A DNA stretch of 64,000 nucleotides, taken from contig CM069433.1 in the NCBI GenBank assembly GCA_035610365.1, positions 174,236,882 to 174,300,881 of the forward strand, read 5' to 3'. Made by a program: the position numbers and the translations under genes. The notes under the pieces were generated by a model. It was not told the origin of the DNA. It made no database searches and saw only the letters and a list, made by a program, of their open reading frames with translations. The stretch comes from Aquatica leii (lineage: Eukaryota > Arthropoda > Insecta > Coleoptera > Lampyridae). This document shows positions 1-10,747 of the stretch, in pieces. Every line of letters starts with the position of its first letter. Within the stretch, counting starts at the first letter, position 1.

Positions 1-1720
1 ACTCTAATAAATTTTCTTACAAAAATGGGCATGGCATGTTTCCCTCCCAGAAAAAAATAGAGACTCTACGGAACAAGATCGTCAAACAACTCAAAAAAGA
101 TTGCAATATGGTTGGATACTTGTGTAGAATAATATTTTGTTTTAAAGGTACATAAATTTTTTATATATATGTAAATAACATTGAAAAAAACTTAAAACAA
201 AAATAAATATGACTTAAATATTTTAAAAAAAAATCTTATTCGCGTAACGCTAATTCCTCTATTGTTAAAATCAATTATTTATTTTAAAACATTAATGTTT
301 TCAAAAAGTAATTAAGTAGTAGCGTATAATAAACTAAATCTTATTTCTTAATTGTTTGCTAAGAACCATTGTTAACAACTTTAATTGTACAAACAAATCT
401 TCTGACCCACATCACTTATTTTTTCGGTCAGTTATCTCAGTACATAAAACAGAAAGGTTCAAACTTTATTAATTAAACATTAATGTCATCAGATAAATTG
501 AATAAACATGTAGAGCATGAATGAAATGACAAGACAAATTACAATAATTTCGTGTTGGTTTTGTCATTATAATATAACATGAGTGATGATGAAACAGAAA
601 GGACGACACAAACAAACCTTTGCCAAATAGAAACCCTCGGGATATTATCAAATCCGAGTCAATTTCATGAAGTAGACTACTGCTAATCTGACGTCGGTTT
701 CTACTAAGTACTCGGTTTATCCTACAAGCTTCTTTATATGCTCTGGTGCATCCCATACTCATATTGTCGTGCACTTTATAATGAAGTTAACGTAGTATAA
801 AAAATATTGTTTCTTTTCGTTTCTTTGAGAGAAGTTGAGAATTATTTTTCGTGGACAGAATTTTTAATCAAAACGTGAGCATACTTATACCAAAAATGAA
901 ATTTTTAAATATAATTTAAAACCTTTAACCAATGTTTACCTATATACACTTCAACCGAGTAGACTATAAAAACAAAAAATATAAATATAAAACTTTTTTG
1001 ATTGCCATAATTAAACAATAATAGACCAAAACATTTCTCAAACAAAAATTACCAATTAAAGATGATATTAAAATTTTAATCTATACATTTGTATTCAAAA
1101 TGAGATTTTGAACGTTTAAAATATTTTTTTAGGTACTCATTAATTTATATAATTACCGTAACAATAAGATAGTCAAGAGTTTAATTAAAGTTAAAGATAA
1201 AATGTTCATATTTATAGGGTTCTTAATGAGATTTTCAAATTATTATTCTACTTCTGTGTAATTCTAAAACGACTCCAAATTTTCTTGTCGTATTGTTGCG
1301 TAATAATTTCATTATTATAAAATATTATAAAATAATAAAATTTACATTTTTAAATTGACTATAAAATATAAAATAAGTTTAATTTATCCGAGTGGCGTTT
1401 TATAAAAAGTTTAAATTAAAGAAAAATTTAAAACAAGTTTCGTGCATAGCTCATACATCTTTTGATAGCCTTTTTCCAATTATAAAATAATAAATGGCGT
1501 AACGCTAATAACATTTATGTTATAAAAACAATATCTTTAAAACATAAATAGTACAAAGATACGTAAATAAATAACAAATTATGCTTAAAAATAATATTTT
1601 TAATACAAATATTTAAAAAAATTATTAAAAATGTTTTTGGTAAATCAACTTATATTAATAAATCAATAAAATATCCAATAATATAGTAAACAGTTTTAAA
1701 TTAAAAAAAAACAACCCTTG
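1..1720. other. AT-rich stretch without a supported gene
   Basis: The sequence is very AT-rich with many short A/T runs and no recognisable gene. The only protein-like patch is on the minus strand at about 616-735. It is open and followed by a weak GT donor-like site near 619, but it has no convincing acceptor tract. It could be a downstream exon of the minus-strand host gene, but the sequence alone does not establish this. Confidence 0.5.
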
Positions 1721-2097
1721 GTATGAGTCCTATAATAAGAGTTAAAATAAAACAATGTACAAATGTAGGTAAACAAAATCAGTTTCATCAATATTTGCAT
1801 GTTAACTTAAACATTGGTACAGTCAGCGTCAGATATATCCAATTCTTTAAGGCAACCAAAACTTTCGGCTTAAACCGTGTCGTAGTTAAACACCCACACT
1901 TTTTAGGTTTGGTTCTAGTTCCTCCTCGAGAGCCAAGACAAGAGGTAGAACTTGGCTTTTGCCGTATTGTCGTTCGTGAACCCAAACAAACTGACGTTGC
2001 GCAAGACATTGCAGCTTACATCTTCAGAGTGGTAAATGTCACTAAAGGAAAAAATGTAAGTGACGATATTTATATGATTAACAATTGGCGTAATTAA

Positions 2098-2896
2098 CAG
2101 ACCTTAGTTTTGACATAGTATCTCTTTTTGTTAAAGTCCCGGTCGACAAAGTGTTATTTTTGCTCAACGAGAGAATTACTGAAGATGAAGTTCTGTTCAT
2201 TGAACTCTGTCTTAAAAACACATCTATAACGACAACTTATTGAAACAAGTAGAAGAAGCGGCCATGAGTTCACCGCTCTCTCCAGTTATAGCCAATATTT
2301 ACATGAAGCATTTTGAAACTCAAATTATGAAAAATGTTGAGTTAAAACCAAAAACTTGGTTCAGATAAGTTCATGATACGTTTGTTGTATGGCCTCATGG
2401 CAAAGATAAACTAAATTAGTTCTTGCAACATTTAAACTCTGCACATAATAGCATTAAATTTACTATGTAGTTAGAACATAACAGTAGTCTAGCATTTTTT
2501 GATGTACTGGTGATAAGGAAAAATAACAAAAAATTGAGGCTTTCCGTTTATAAGAAAAAAAAACCGCACGTTAATAGATACTTTAACACCAAATCTCACC
2601 ACCATCCAGCACAGAAGAATACTGTTTTACATACTTTAGCTAAAAGAGCTATACGTGTGTCAGATAATGGAAATCTACAAAAAAGGAATCACTGTTGGAG
2701 TCCCTACAACAAAATTAATACGGGTTCAAAGAGATCCCAAACGCATGGAAAAGAGCAATAAACCCAAAAGTCAAAGAAGACTTATCACCTCCTACTAACA
2801 CCGCTTATTTTCCATACTGTATGAGTACGACAGACAAAATAAGCAGGGTGCTAAAGAAACATAATATTGAAACGTTCGAGAAATTATTTGCAAATG
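2098..2896 (+). pseudogene. Penelope-type reverse transcriptase fragment
   Basis: Translation across several frames shows reverse transcriptase motifs in the expected order. First is a motif-A-like SFDIVSLF near 2110. Next is SSPLSPVIANIYM near 2266, the helix before the catalytic motif. Then comes WFR-VHDTFVVWPHG near 2360, where the usual YVDD aspartates are altered and a stop intervenes. SHHHPAQKN at about 2595-2620 is a signature shared with the two Penelope copies near 32 kb. The frame is interrupted repeatedly, for instance by TAG/TGA near 2366 and 2420. The fragment ends at the inserted block that begins near 2897. It resembles the 32-kb copies only at family level, so it belongs to a different Penelope lineage. 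Confidence 0.8.
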
Positions 2897-3345
2897 CAAG
2901 AGCCTTCTAGAAGCTGTTATGCATCTTCTAGAAGATATACCGAAAAATAGGGAACGCTCCAGAAGGATTTCCGTATGTATATATAAACCGCCGAAACAAA
3001 TCGTAAGTTAGTTATTGCTAACAATGCGAATACAACAGTGTTAAGAAGATTATCAAGTTGAAATAAATAAGTCGTTAGCACGCGTGTGAGATAAACCTAC
3101 CGAGAATAATGGTGTATGTGATTTTTAGTGTAAACAAGTGTAAAATCCGAGGACGTTATCTTATCTTAAGTAAAGTGTTATACAAAGGTTATACATAAAT
3201 ATACTGTAAGTGTTTTCATTAAATATTATTAGATCTAATTAGTTCGGTTAATTTAAAAGTGTATATATTTCTAGAATAAGTAAACATCGTTTTAGTCGTT
3301 TAAATAAATTAGTAGTTTTAATAATAAATACGCAACAATATCAAA
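2897..3345 (+). promoter_or_regulatory. Inserted block with heat-shock-element-like promoter
   Basis: This block interrupts the Penelope reading frame and has no coding potential. It carries two identical CTTCTAGAAG palindromes (2904-2913 and 2925-2934), followed by CTCCAGAAGGATTTCC at 2958-2973. These are inverted GAA/TTC modules, the pattern of heat shock factor binding sites. A TATATATAAA box follows at 2978-2987. An A-rich, 5'-UTR-like stretch then runs on without a coding frame. The arrangement resembles an insect heat-shock gene promoter. It could also be a solo LTR carrying such a promoter, but no clear target duplication was found. Confidence 0.45.
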
Positions 3346-3801
3346 ATTGGCTTTACGACTAAGGATACTCTGAACACTTGGTTTACATCTTCCAAAGACA
3401 AACAAGGGGCTCTAAAACATGCTGGAGTTTACATAATTCCTTGTTCTTGTGAATCAAGTTATATAGGACAAACGGGACGCTTTATTGGAAATAGAGGTAA
3501 AAAACATATGGCTAACTGCAAACACCACAGAGTTAGAAAATCAGCAGTGGTAGAACACGTGTGAAATCAAGGCCAAACGCTAAACTTTGATCAAACCAAA
3601 GTGTTGGCTAGAATTCCTTTTTACTTTCCCAGACTAATCCGTGAAACTGTGGAAATAAAAAAACAACTATGTAATATGAACCGAGAAGGCGGTTTAAGAC
3701 TCAGCAAACCTTGGCTAACAGTATCAAATCCTCTAAAACAAAAATCAACCTTCTTGGAAAGGACACAAACACTTACTCAGCGTAATAACGAAATCGGTTG
3801 A
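3346..3801 (+). pseudogene. Penelope-type GIY-YIG endonuclease fragment
   Basis: This is the C-terminal part of the element. GVYIIPCSCESSYIGQTGR (about 3423-3480) contains the GIY-YIG core in its Penelope form with the paired cysteines. It is followed by a KSAVVEHV segment that ends in a TGA near 3562, and then an open tail to a TGA at about 3799-3801. The domain nicks target DNA for primed reverse transcription in active elements. Here the stop and the loss of the upstream link to the reverse transcriptase make it non-functional. Confidence 0.8.
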
Positions 3802-3987
3802 GCGGTATCGGAAAGATAAGTTCCGTTAATAACGCTAATCGCTAATGATATAAATAACGTCACATACATTTTTTCCTTCAGTGACATTTACGATAAAGAT
3901 GCAAGCTGCAATGTTATGCGAAACGTCATTTCGTTTGGGTTCATGAACGACAAGACAGCAAAGACCAAGTTCTAATTTTGTGTCCTA

Positions 3988-4107
3988 GGCTCTCAAGGAG
4001 AGACTAGGATAGGCTCTCAAGGAAAGACTAGGATAAGCTCTCAAGGAGAGACTAGGATAGGCTCTCAAGAAGAGACTAGGATAGGTTTTCAAGGAGAAAC
4101 TAGGATC
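3988..4107 (+). repeat. Five-copy 24-bp tandem repeat in Penelope flank
   Basis: There are five consecutive 24-bp units at 3988, 4012, 4036, 4060 and 4084. Each is a variant of GGCTCTCAAGGAGAGACTAG plus GATA. Units differ by one to four substitutions. The inverted flank on the left side of the same element (about 1905-1945) carries a single related unit. The array is therefore a local expansion inside the terminal repeat. Confidence 0.9.
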
Positions 4108-4199
4108 AAGTCTAAAAAGTCTGGATGTTTAACTACGACGCGGTCTAAGCCAAAAGTTGCTTATAATCACAAACAAAACAACCGCGAAAACATTTTATA

Positions 4200-4945
4200 C
4201 AAAAAGGAAATCCAATTTTATCTATGAAATCGAAGTGACGGTGTTAAATTAAGAACCCAAAGCGTTCAATAAACCTAAGCAGCCCGCGTCAATAATATGT
4301 AAGCTGTGTTCAAAACTGTAATACAAAATTATATAATAAACTTACTACAAAACGAAGAACGCTAATTTATTTTGTTCTATTAAAATTTTGGTATATAATG
4401 TTAAATTACCCATCCTAAGTCCACGACACTTAAACCCACGACTCTAAGTTTTCGAAAACATTGGATGTCTGCTGCTCGATGTTGTCGGCCCACTTTCGTG
4501 TAATTTTGAGACTTCGACATCGTTATTTTCAAGCCATTCAACAACTTGCACTCGTCTAAATTTTGTATTATGCACATCAATTCGTTAGCACGAAAAGCAG
4601 TCACGCTTTTTTTAAATTTTTTTTTAATAGGTTGTTAATATCGTGCCCTTTAACCCATTACGTTTATTAACTTTTTTTGGGAATTAACTGGAGTACACGT
4701 TTCACCTCAAGGGGTCTATCCTGAAGACTTTGTTCATTCTGTACATACGGAAAGTTAGACCACGGTAAGAAGGAATATACAAAAAGGTAAAATATACAAA
4801 GTGAGCAGTCACTCTTATAGGTCTTACTGTAGTTTCGGTTTACGTGTTTACTGTTTTATGGATCTTGATGTGACAATTTAATAACTTGACAAAAGCATAA
4901 TAAAGACATTTTGCATGTTTGACTTAATTTTACCGTTGGACAATA
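4200..4945. other. No recognised gene
   Basis: This is AT-rich intergenic sequence. A short minus-strand open frame at 4401-4604 has mixed composition and resembles nothing I can name. Confidence 0.4.
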
Positions 4946-6470
4946 TTAATCGTAGGGCATTTGCAGAAAATCTTTGAGTGAAAAATGTAACTGTAGAACT
5001 AAACTAACTGGAAGATTAAGAAATTGCCCTCCATCATCCAAAACCAAGTCGTCAATTGTCTGTTTTATTTTTACAGGTGGTGGGAGAAACCTGTTCTTTA
5101 ATAATCTAAATAAGCCACTTCTTGGACGACAGCATTCTGTGTTTCTACATTTCACAAATTGTAGTAAGTATTGGCTTTTACGCATATGTTCTGAATACCA
5201 TTTAATATTTGGAAAATCAAAAAGATCTGGTTCGTCCGACCCAACATATTTTGCAGAAACATGAGTATCAATTGCCGTTGACTTCCTATCTCTGCTAACG
5301 CATTTCCGGTGAACTCGGAATTGGATCTTTCTAAGTGGTGATTAATTGTAATGCCACGGTTATCAAAATAAGCATTTGTAGCTATAATCAATGCATCGAG
5401 ATTATGTAACTTAAAGTGTTGTATAGCAAACCCTATTACTTTTTGATAACGCGAATTTTTATCTGGTTTTCCATGAACCGTCATGATCACCACTGGTTTT
5501 ACAAATCCATGGGAAGTTTTGGCTAATGCTGGAAACTCTTCAAGGCCGAGAAAAGTCTCGAAATCTTGAACATGAGTATTAGTGCTGGATGAATTATGCT
5601 TTCCACTTGGAATAGCAATGTATGTTGACCCAGAATATCCAACGGCTTGCAGTTGTTTTAGCATACTGGCAGTTATTTTGATACCAGCATAAACTAATGG
5701 TATTATGCCGCTCAGCGATTACCCGGTCGTGCTCAGGAAATTTGACTCTATATTCCAAATGGATTAGAAGTTGTGCTTGTTTATTTACAGCATACTTTAT
5801 CATCTTGAGATATAAAAAATACTTCATCTGGTTCAAATATTAATGCCCAATTCTCCAAATAATGGATCCATGTTTTGGCGAAACTAAGTGGCTGTATGTG
5901 GTGATCAGTTTGTGTCCGAGTGAGCTTAACAGGGACTTTCGATACATCTTTTTGTCCCTTTGTGAAATCAAACTTTTTTGGAAGCAAACAAAAATATACC
6001 ACACTTCGGTTAATGTCAAATTCTATTTTATGTAATTCTTGTGCGGGTTCATTAAGAGTTTTTACACGGCAAATAGATTCCGTTCGTTTTCTATCATCTG
6101 CAGCACTTTCGAATAAAGCAATATTCGCTATTGTTTTTAGTATTAATGGTTCATAATTCTTTAGGTGTCCCACTAAATCCCTCATAGTTTTTTTTTATTT
6201 CTAGATTTTTATGGCAAATATTCTAACTTTCTCTTCATGCCATCTCTGTGTTTCTTCTGGGCAATTGCGTTTTGAATCTTTCTTTTTAAAGACTGTTTCG
6301 CTGTTTTCAATTGTTTGCGTCACTTAACGATCTGTTGATCAACTTCAACACAGTTTGACAGGGTATCTCTAGTAGAATACAAAGCATTCAGATTTTTTTC
6401 GAGAATATTTTTCATAGCTTTTTATAGTCCTTGTTTTCTATGTTTTTGCATTGCTCTTGTGATTCTACTC
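4946..6470 (-). pseudogene. DDE-like transposon protein of an unnamed arthropod family, decayed
   Basis: Adjoining minus-strand frames (about 6185-5781, 5836-5594, 5664-5152, 5185-4946) together form one protein, broken by stops and frameshifts. A basic N-terminal region lies at about 6470-6200. It is followed by a segment with KRTESICRVKTL, then FFISQDDK near 5800, then KPVVIMTVHGKPDKNSRYQKVIGF (about 5510-5430). I recall a family of uncharacterised arthropod and cnidarian proteins with a DDK...TDGGPD...VER arrangement that suggests a DDE nuclease. In this copy the glycine-rich second motif is altered (HGKPD), and the segment expected to carry the third acidic residue appears deleted. The C-terminal CCRPRSGLF segment is retained. 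It is clearly a dead copy; the superfamily assignment is inference. Confidence 0.55.
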
Positions 6471-6631
6471 TGGGTTTATTTTTAATTTTTTCCTATTCTG
6501 TAGAATCTGAAACTGGCCGTACAGTTTTTTTTATTTTCTGCAACTGTACAGAAATCCGTTGACTAAATTCTCTTATAAATCTATCCTTGGTCGTCAAGAT
6601 GTTAAGAGTAGCGACCGCTCATAAATTAAGA

Positions 6632-6806
6632 CAGGACCTCCCAAACCGCGGAGCGTAGTTAGAGGCATCGCGAGACGAGAAGACTGCTGTCCTTCTTTAT
6701 TTCTTTTTTTAAGAAAAAGAATATGAAGAGTACAAATTGTAGGGTGTCGTGATAAAATTATAAACCTGTAAGGGCGTCGCAAATTGAAAAAATTTGGGAA
6801 CCCCTG
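6632..6806. mobile_element. Short non-autonomous hAT element (MITE)
   Basis: This 175-bp element starts CAGGACCTCCCAAACC and ends AATTTGGGAACCCCTG, an imperfect terminal inverted repeat of hAT type. It is flanked by AATTAAGA (6624-6631) and AATTAGGA (6807-6814), an 8-bp target duplication with one mismatch. It has no coding capacity and probably depended on an autonomous hAT transposase elsewhere. Confidence 0.75.
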
Positions 6807-6814
6807 AATTAGGA

Positions 6815-8640
6815 CATCGCCAGCATCAGCTGAATGAATCTTACGTTTTTAATTATTGCGTTGAACTATGATTTTTAATTACTATAATTTTTTGTATTGT
6901 TTAAGTTGATTTAAAACATTATGCAGGTGAACATAGTTTCCTAATGATTCGATTTTTTTTCATTACATTAATGTTAATTTTTATTAAATTTTCTTAAACT
7001 TTATCATGTATCACTGGTAAAAAACGCTAATGAATTAAAAGCCATGTTACAAGTTAATAGCAAATAAAAGGATAAACTTACATGGGAAAAAAGCTTAATA
7101 GTCTGAATTTATTCCTAATCGCTGCTTGCAGTTCTTCTTTAATTCTGTTAGACACAATAACATCAAGTTCCTTGTCGAACTTTGCTTGTAACTATGCCGC
7201 ATTTCATTTACTACTACAGTTTTATTCAAAACTCTTTTGAAATACGCGGGTGTAAAATCGACTTACAACGTTTTCTAGCTTTATAACTATTTACAGTTTT
7301 TATTTACTAGCCTCTGTACATTTTGTACTTTTGTACTTGTACAATTTTTTTTAATAATGTGTGATAGTTTCTCTATACATCATTGAATACCTTGGAGTTA
7401 AGTGGAGGAGCGGGGAAAAACCGAAGTGTTCTTAACCGAACTTCGCGTTTGGTTCTGGTGTAGCGAATAAAATGCTAAAATTTAAAAATTGTAAAATAAA
7501 CTTGTCTGTTGACTGTCTACTATTGCACAACCACAGAACAAATAAAATATTTTGTCAAAATAAACTTTTTTTGTCATTGCAGATTGCGCTTCAATACAGT
7601 TCCAAATTACAGTTTGTAAAATAAAATTGTTCTACAAAATCTTAATAATAGCAAAACTTTTTTATGATAGGAGAGAGAAGAGCACAAGTGAACAGGAGCA
7701 CAAGTGGAAAAGTCGAATTTTCTTTTTTTTTCTTGAAACGCCAAAGGTGGTAGCAAATAAAGATTTTAATCAAGTTGGCTAAGCAGTTGAAGCATAGAAA
7801 GTAGAAACTAACATTTGTTGGAATAAAAAGCTAATAAATTTTCACATTTCGTACTTTAAAGAAAACTCCTAGCACCGCCCTGTAAGCGGCAGGTTAATTA
7901 GAAACTTTGATCGTTGAATTGTAAGTACTTTCCTTTTATTTAATTTTACGTCGTCATTTTACTATTACGGTTTTAGCAATTGGGATGCGTATCAAATGAA
8001 GATTTTATTTACTAAAGTATTTAGATAGTTTGTTATCGCTTCAGAACCGATTGCAAGTATGGAGCTCGCCTTCACACATAGTTACAAAAAGTGGAATCAT
8101 CTCCTTATAATAGTAATTAAATCTTATTGGACTAATTAAACCCCGGTGCAATTAACAATCATAGCTTTGATCACCTGTCGACAATCTGTAAGGTTTTTTT
8201 TATGTTATTTCCTTACATTAGGCCGTAGCCTTCAGCTTTGTTAAATGTATTAATTCTGCAACTGTGTTACTTCTGCATCGTTAATTAATTTAAACTTTCA
8301 GCATTTGAGTATTACTGCTTACGTTTATAACTTGAACCTTAATAAATTTTTGCATTCAAGACCAGTGATAGTTATTTTACATCAGCGAATACTACCTTGC
8401 ACTCTTCGAAAATGTCGGGAGTATTAAACATGGTAGCTAATATTATTACAGGCTGCCCTAAAGGATTGCAAGTCCAGGAATAAGTTTTACGTTACTTTTA
8501 TAATTTTTTGAACGATCACGTCTTGTTATCGAAAGCTCAATTGTATGTAATTATTGCGATTGTGTGTATTTGTTTTAATCGATTAAGCTCCAATTGACTC
8601 AAATTTGTTTATTGGTCGATTTTGTCTCTAACTTACTAAA
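6815..8640. other. No recognised gene
   Basis: This is AT-rich sequence. A short minus-strand patch near 7100-7230 translates as a charged, glutamine-containing helix-like stretch, but it is broken and cannot be assigned. Confidence 0.4.
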
Positions 8641-9190
8641 TTTTGTCTATTGGAAGATATACAGCCAATTTGTTACGTTCTCTCCAAACCAAAGATTCTA
8701 GAATATACTAAGAGTGTGTCTTTGAATGCATAGATATGTAAATATCCAGGCAAAGCAATTACTATTTATGATATTGCACACATAACAACTCCTGCATTTG
8801 TTGAAACTTTACCAAAAAAAAAATATTTTGTCTGAGTTTCTAATAACTGGATGTCATCTTTTTAGCATGGAAATTTTTTGTTCTGAAAATTTTCTACTGG
8901 CTTAGGTCAAAACGACGATCAACCAGATATACAAAATTTGGTAACACCATCTATTTCAACACGACAAATCTTTTAACTTGGTGGTTCTGAAGTAAATATT
9001 ATTTCTGATGTAAGACTGCAGAAAAAATTCAGTCCTATCCGAAATTTACTGGTGCGAATACTAGAAAGGGTAAGAAGAAGTATTCTGCTATTTTAACAAT
9101 CTCGTCTGAAAAGAATAGATTAGAAAAATGAAAAGAAAGAAAGGACAAAATAATATTTTCGACTTCGTTGTAGGTTCTGCCATCCTGACG
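8640..9190 (+). pseudogene. pogo/jerky-type transposase C-terminal remnant
   Basis: Plus-strand translation in shifting frames gives a YPGKAITIYDIAHI-like stretch at about 8740-8780. TPAFVETLPKKNI, then an LSEFLITGCHLFSMEIF-like stretch, follow. Further on come NDDQPDIQNLVTPS and SSEKNRLEKMKRKK (about 8905-9150). The order matches the C-terminal half of pogo/Tigger/jerky (DDE_1 superfamily) transposases: a PGR-MTIYDIP motif, a GIYPFN-DIF motif, then a basic tail. The N-terminal DNA-binding and catalytic parts are not visible. There are several stops and frameshifts, so this is an inactive fossil. The assignment rests on motif order recalled from the family. Confidence 0.6.
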
Positions 9191-10740
9191 CTGCCAAAAT
9201 GTATTGTTAGTCAAACTTCTGGAGATAGTTGAGAGTATCTTATTAAATGTAAATACAGAAAATAATAATGTCGTACAACTGCTAGTCGTATTCGTATTCT
9301 ATCTTATCGACTTTATCTTCTTGCTCAGTGCGTGCTAACACTACAGATCAGAGTATCACAAAGACAGTTTACATTACTTGGTTAAACAAAAAGATCAGAT
9401 GATGAGGTCAAAACAAAATCTCATAAGTAGTAAGTCTTTAAACAAGAATAAAGTAACACGTTAAAAAGCAGAATAAAATTAAGTAAAACGACAGACATTG
9501 TTAAAAACAAAGTTATTTTTCTGAGATCACCAGTAATCTTAATCTTAATAACTGCTCTTATCTTATCTTTAAATTAAAAAAAAAATATTTGTTTATTATA
9601 ACATTGTAACTATTTTCTGCTAATAACTTCATGGCTTCTGGTAAATTTCAAATTGTACTTGTTTTGAAAGGGTAGCTAACATTATATTTACTGAATTTAT
9701 ATTCATGAAATTAGAAACTTTTGCAGTAAGTTATATTCGTTGACATTGTTTTCTGTTTTTAACAGTAATAACTAAAGACAAAAGTTTTGCTATTATGTAA
9801 CTTTTGATACTAACCGTGAAAATCTGACCATGAAAATTATTAATTCCATGATGATACAAGAAAAATTTTTGCTATTTAAATATAACTGGTTCCAGACATC
9901 TTAATTCTATAAATAATCTTTAAACGTACGATGTACCAAAACATCATTGCACCTAAAATAATTCAATTCTTCAAGTTCTGAAATGTTTTTGATCGATTCA
10001 TGTCGTGTATAAACTGTAATTATCGTTTTCATTGCACGTGCCAAGTTTATTATTTCATACTTAAATAATCTGTGATTGATTCAATGTTTACGTTAATATT
10101 TCATAGCGATATCGGTTTAAGTAAGCAAATGCAGTTGTTTAAAAATAGACGTCAATTTTTTCATTTTTCAATTACGTAATATTCAAGCACGCCTACAGTA
10201 AAATTACGAACGTCCGGTAGGAAAATTGCTTTTATTACTCATAAATCAACAAGGTTACCTTTAAATAGCATTTTTGGCACAAATACTCAAACGTTTGTAA
10301 AATACAAATACTAAATTGTATGATTTATCCATTACCTTTCTCAAAGAAACGTAAATAACATTTAATTAGCTAATTAAACAAATTTGAATAATTTTTAACA
10401 ACAATTTCTTAGGTGCGAGTGTTTTTTAAAGATTGTGACTGATGTTTATGCTCGCTTTGGCAAGCGTCTGACTTTATTTTTACTATTTTTATAAAGTCAT
10501 AGAGTTTCGTGACGAAACCGTTATGTAATCTAAATTTAAACTTTTATATTTAGAGATTTTAAGTTTATATCAGTAAGTATATACAAACACAAGCGACAAA
10601 TACATTTGAATAGTGACGAGGGTTAAAAGTGAATCTATTAAATAATTTACACAAAAACAATTAGTGCAAGCAGCAACATTAAAGTTAATTGCATGCTAGA
10701 AATTGTTAGTCGTTACTACGACGAATTCACTCCAACCAAC
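9190..10740. other. AT-rich, no recognised gene
   Basis: No long open frames, repeats or RNA genes were recognised. The stretch lies immediately downstream of the last confident host exon, so it is probably intron of that gene. Its next exon could lie here or beyond the left edge. Confidence 0.4.
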
Positions 10741-10747
10741 CACTCAC

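Larger units (their letters stand above)
1788..4200 (+). mobile_element. Penelope-like retroelement (copy B), decayed, with inverted flanks
   Basis: This element has Penelope-type reverse transcriptase followed by a GIY-YIG endonuclease, both on the plus strand and both broken. The two flanks are related in inverted orientation. The segment at about 1850-2060, read on the minus strand, matches about 3895-4165 read on the plus strand, with shared stretches such as GCTGCAATGT, GTTTGGGTTCA and GTTTAACTACGAC. Flanking long repeats are characteristic of Penelope-like elements. The interior is cut by a foreign block at about 2897-3345. Numerous stops and frameshifts show that this is an old, inactive copy. 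Confidence 0.8.

Noticed and set aside
469-774. Minus-strand open frame resembling a charged exon (YKEACRINRVLSRNRRQ)
   Set aside because: No acceptor with a pyrimidine tract, and only a weak donor (GTTTGT). It may be a terminal host exon but cannot be supported from sequence alone.
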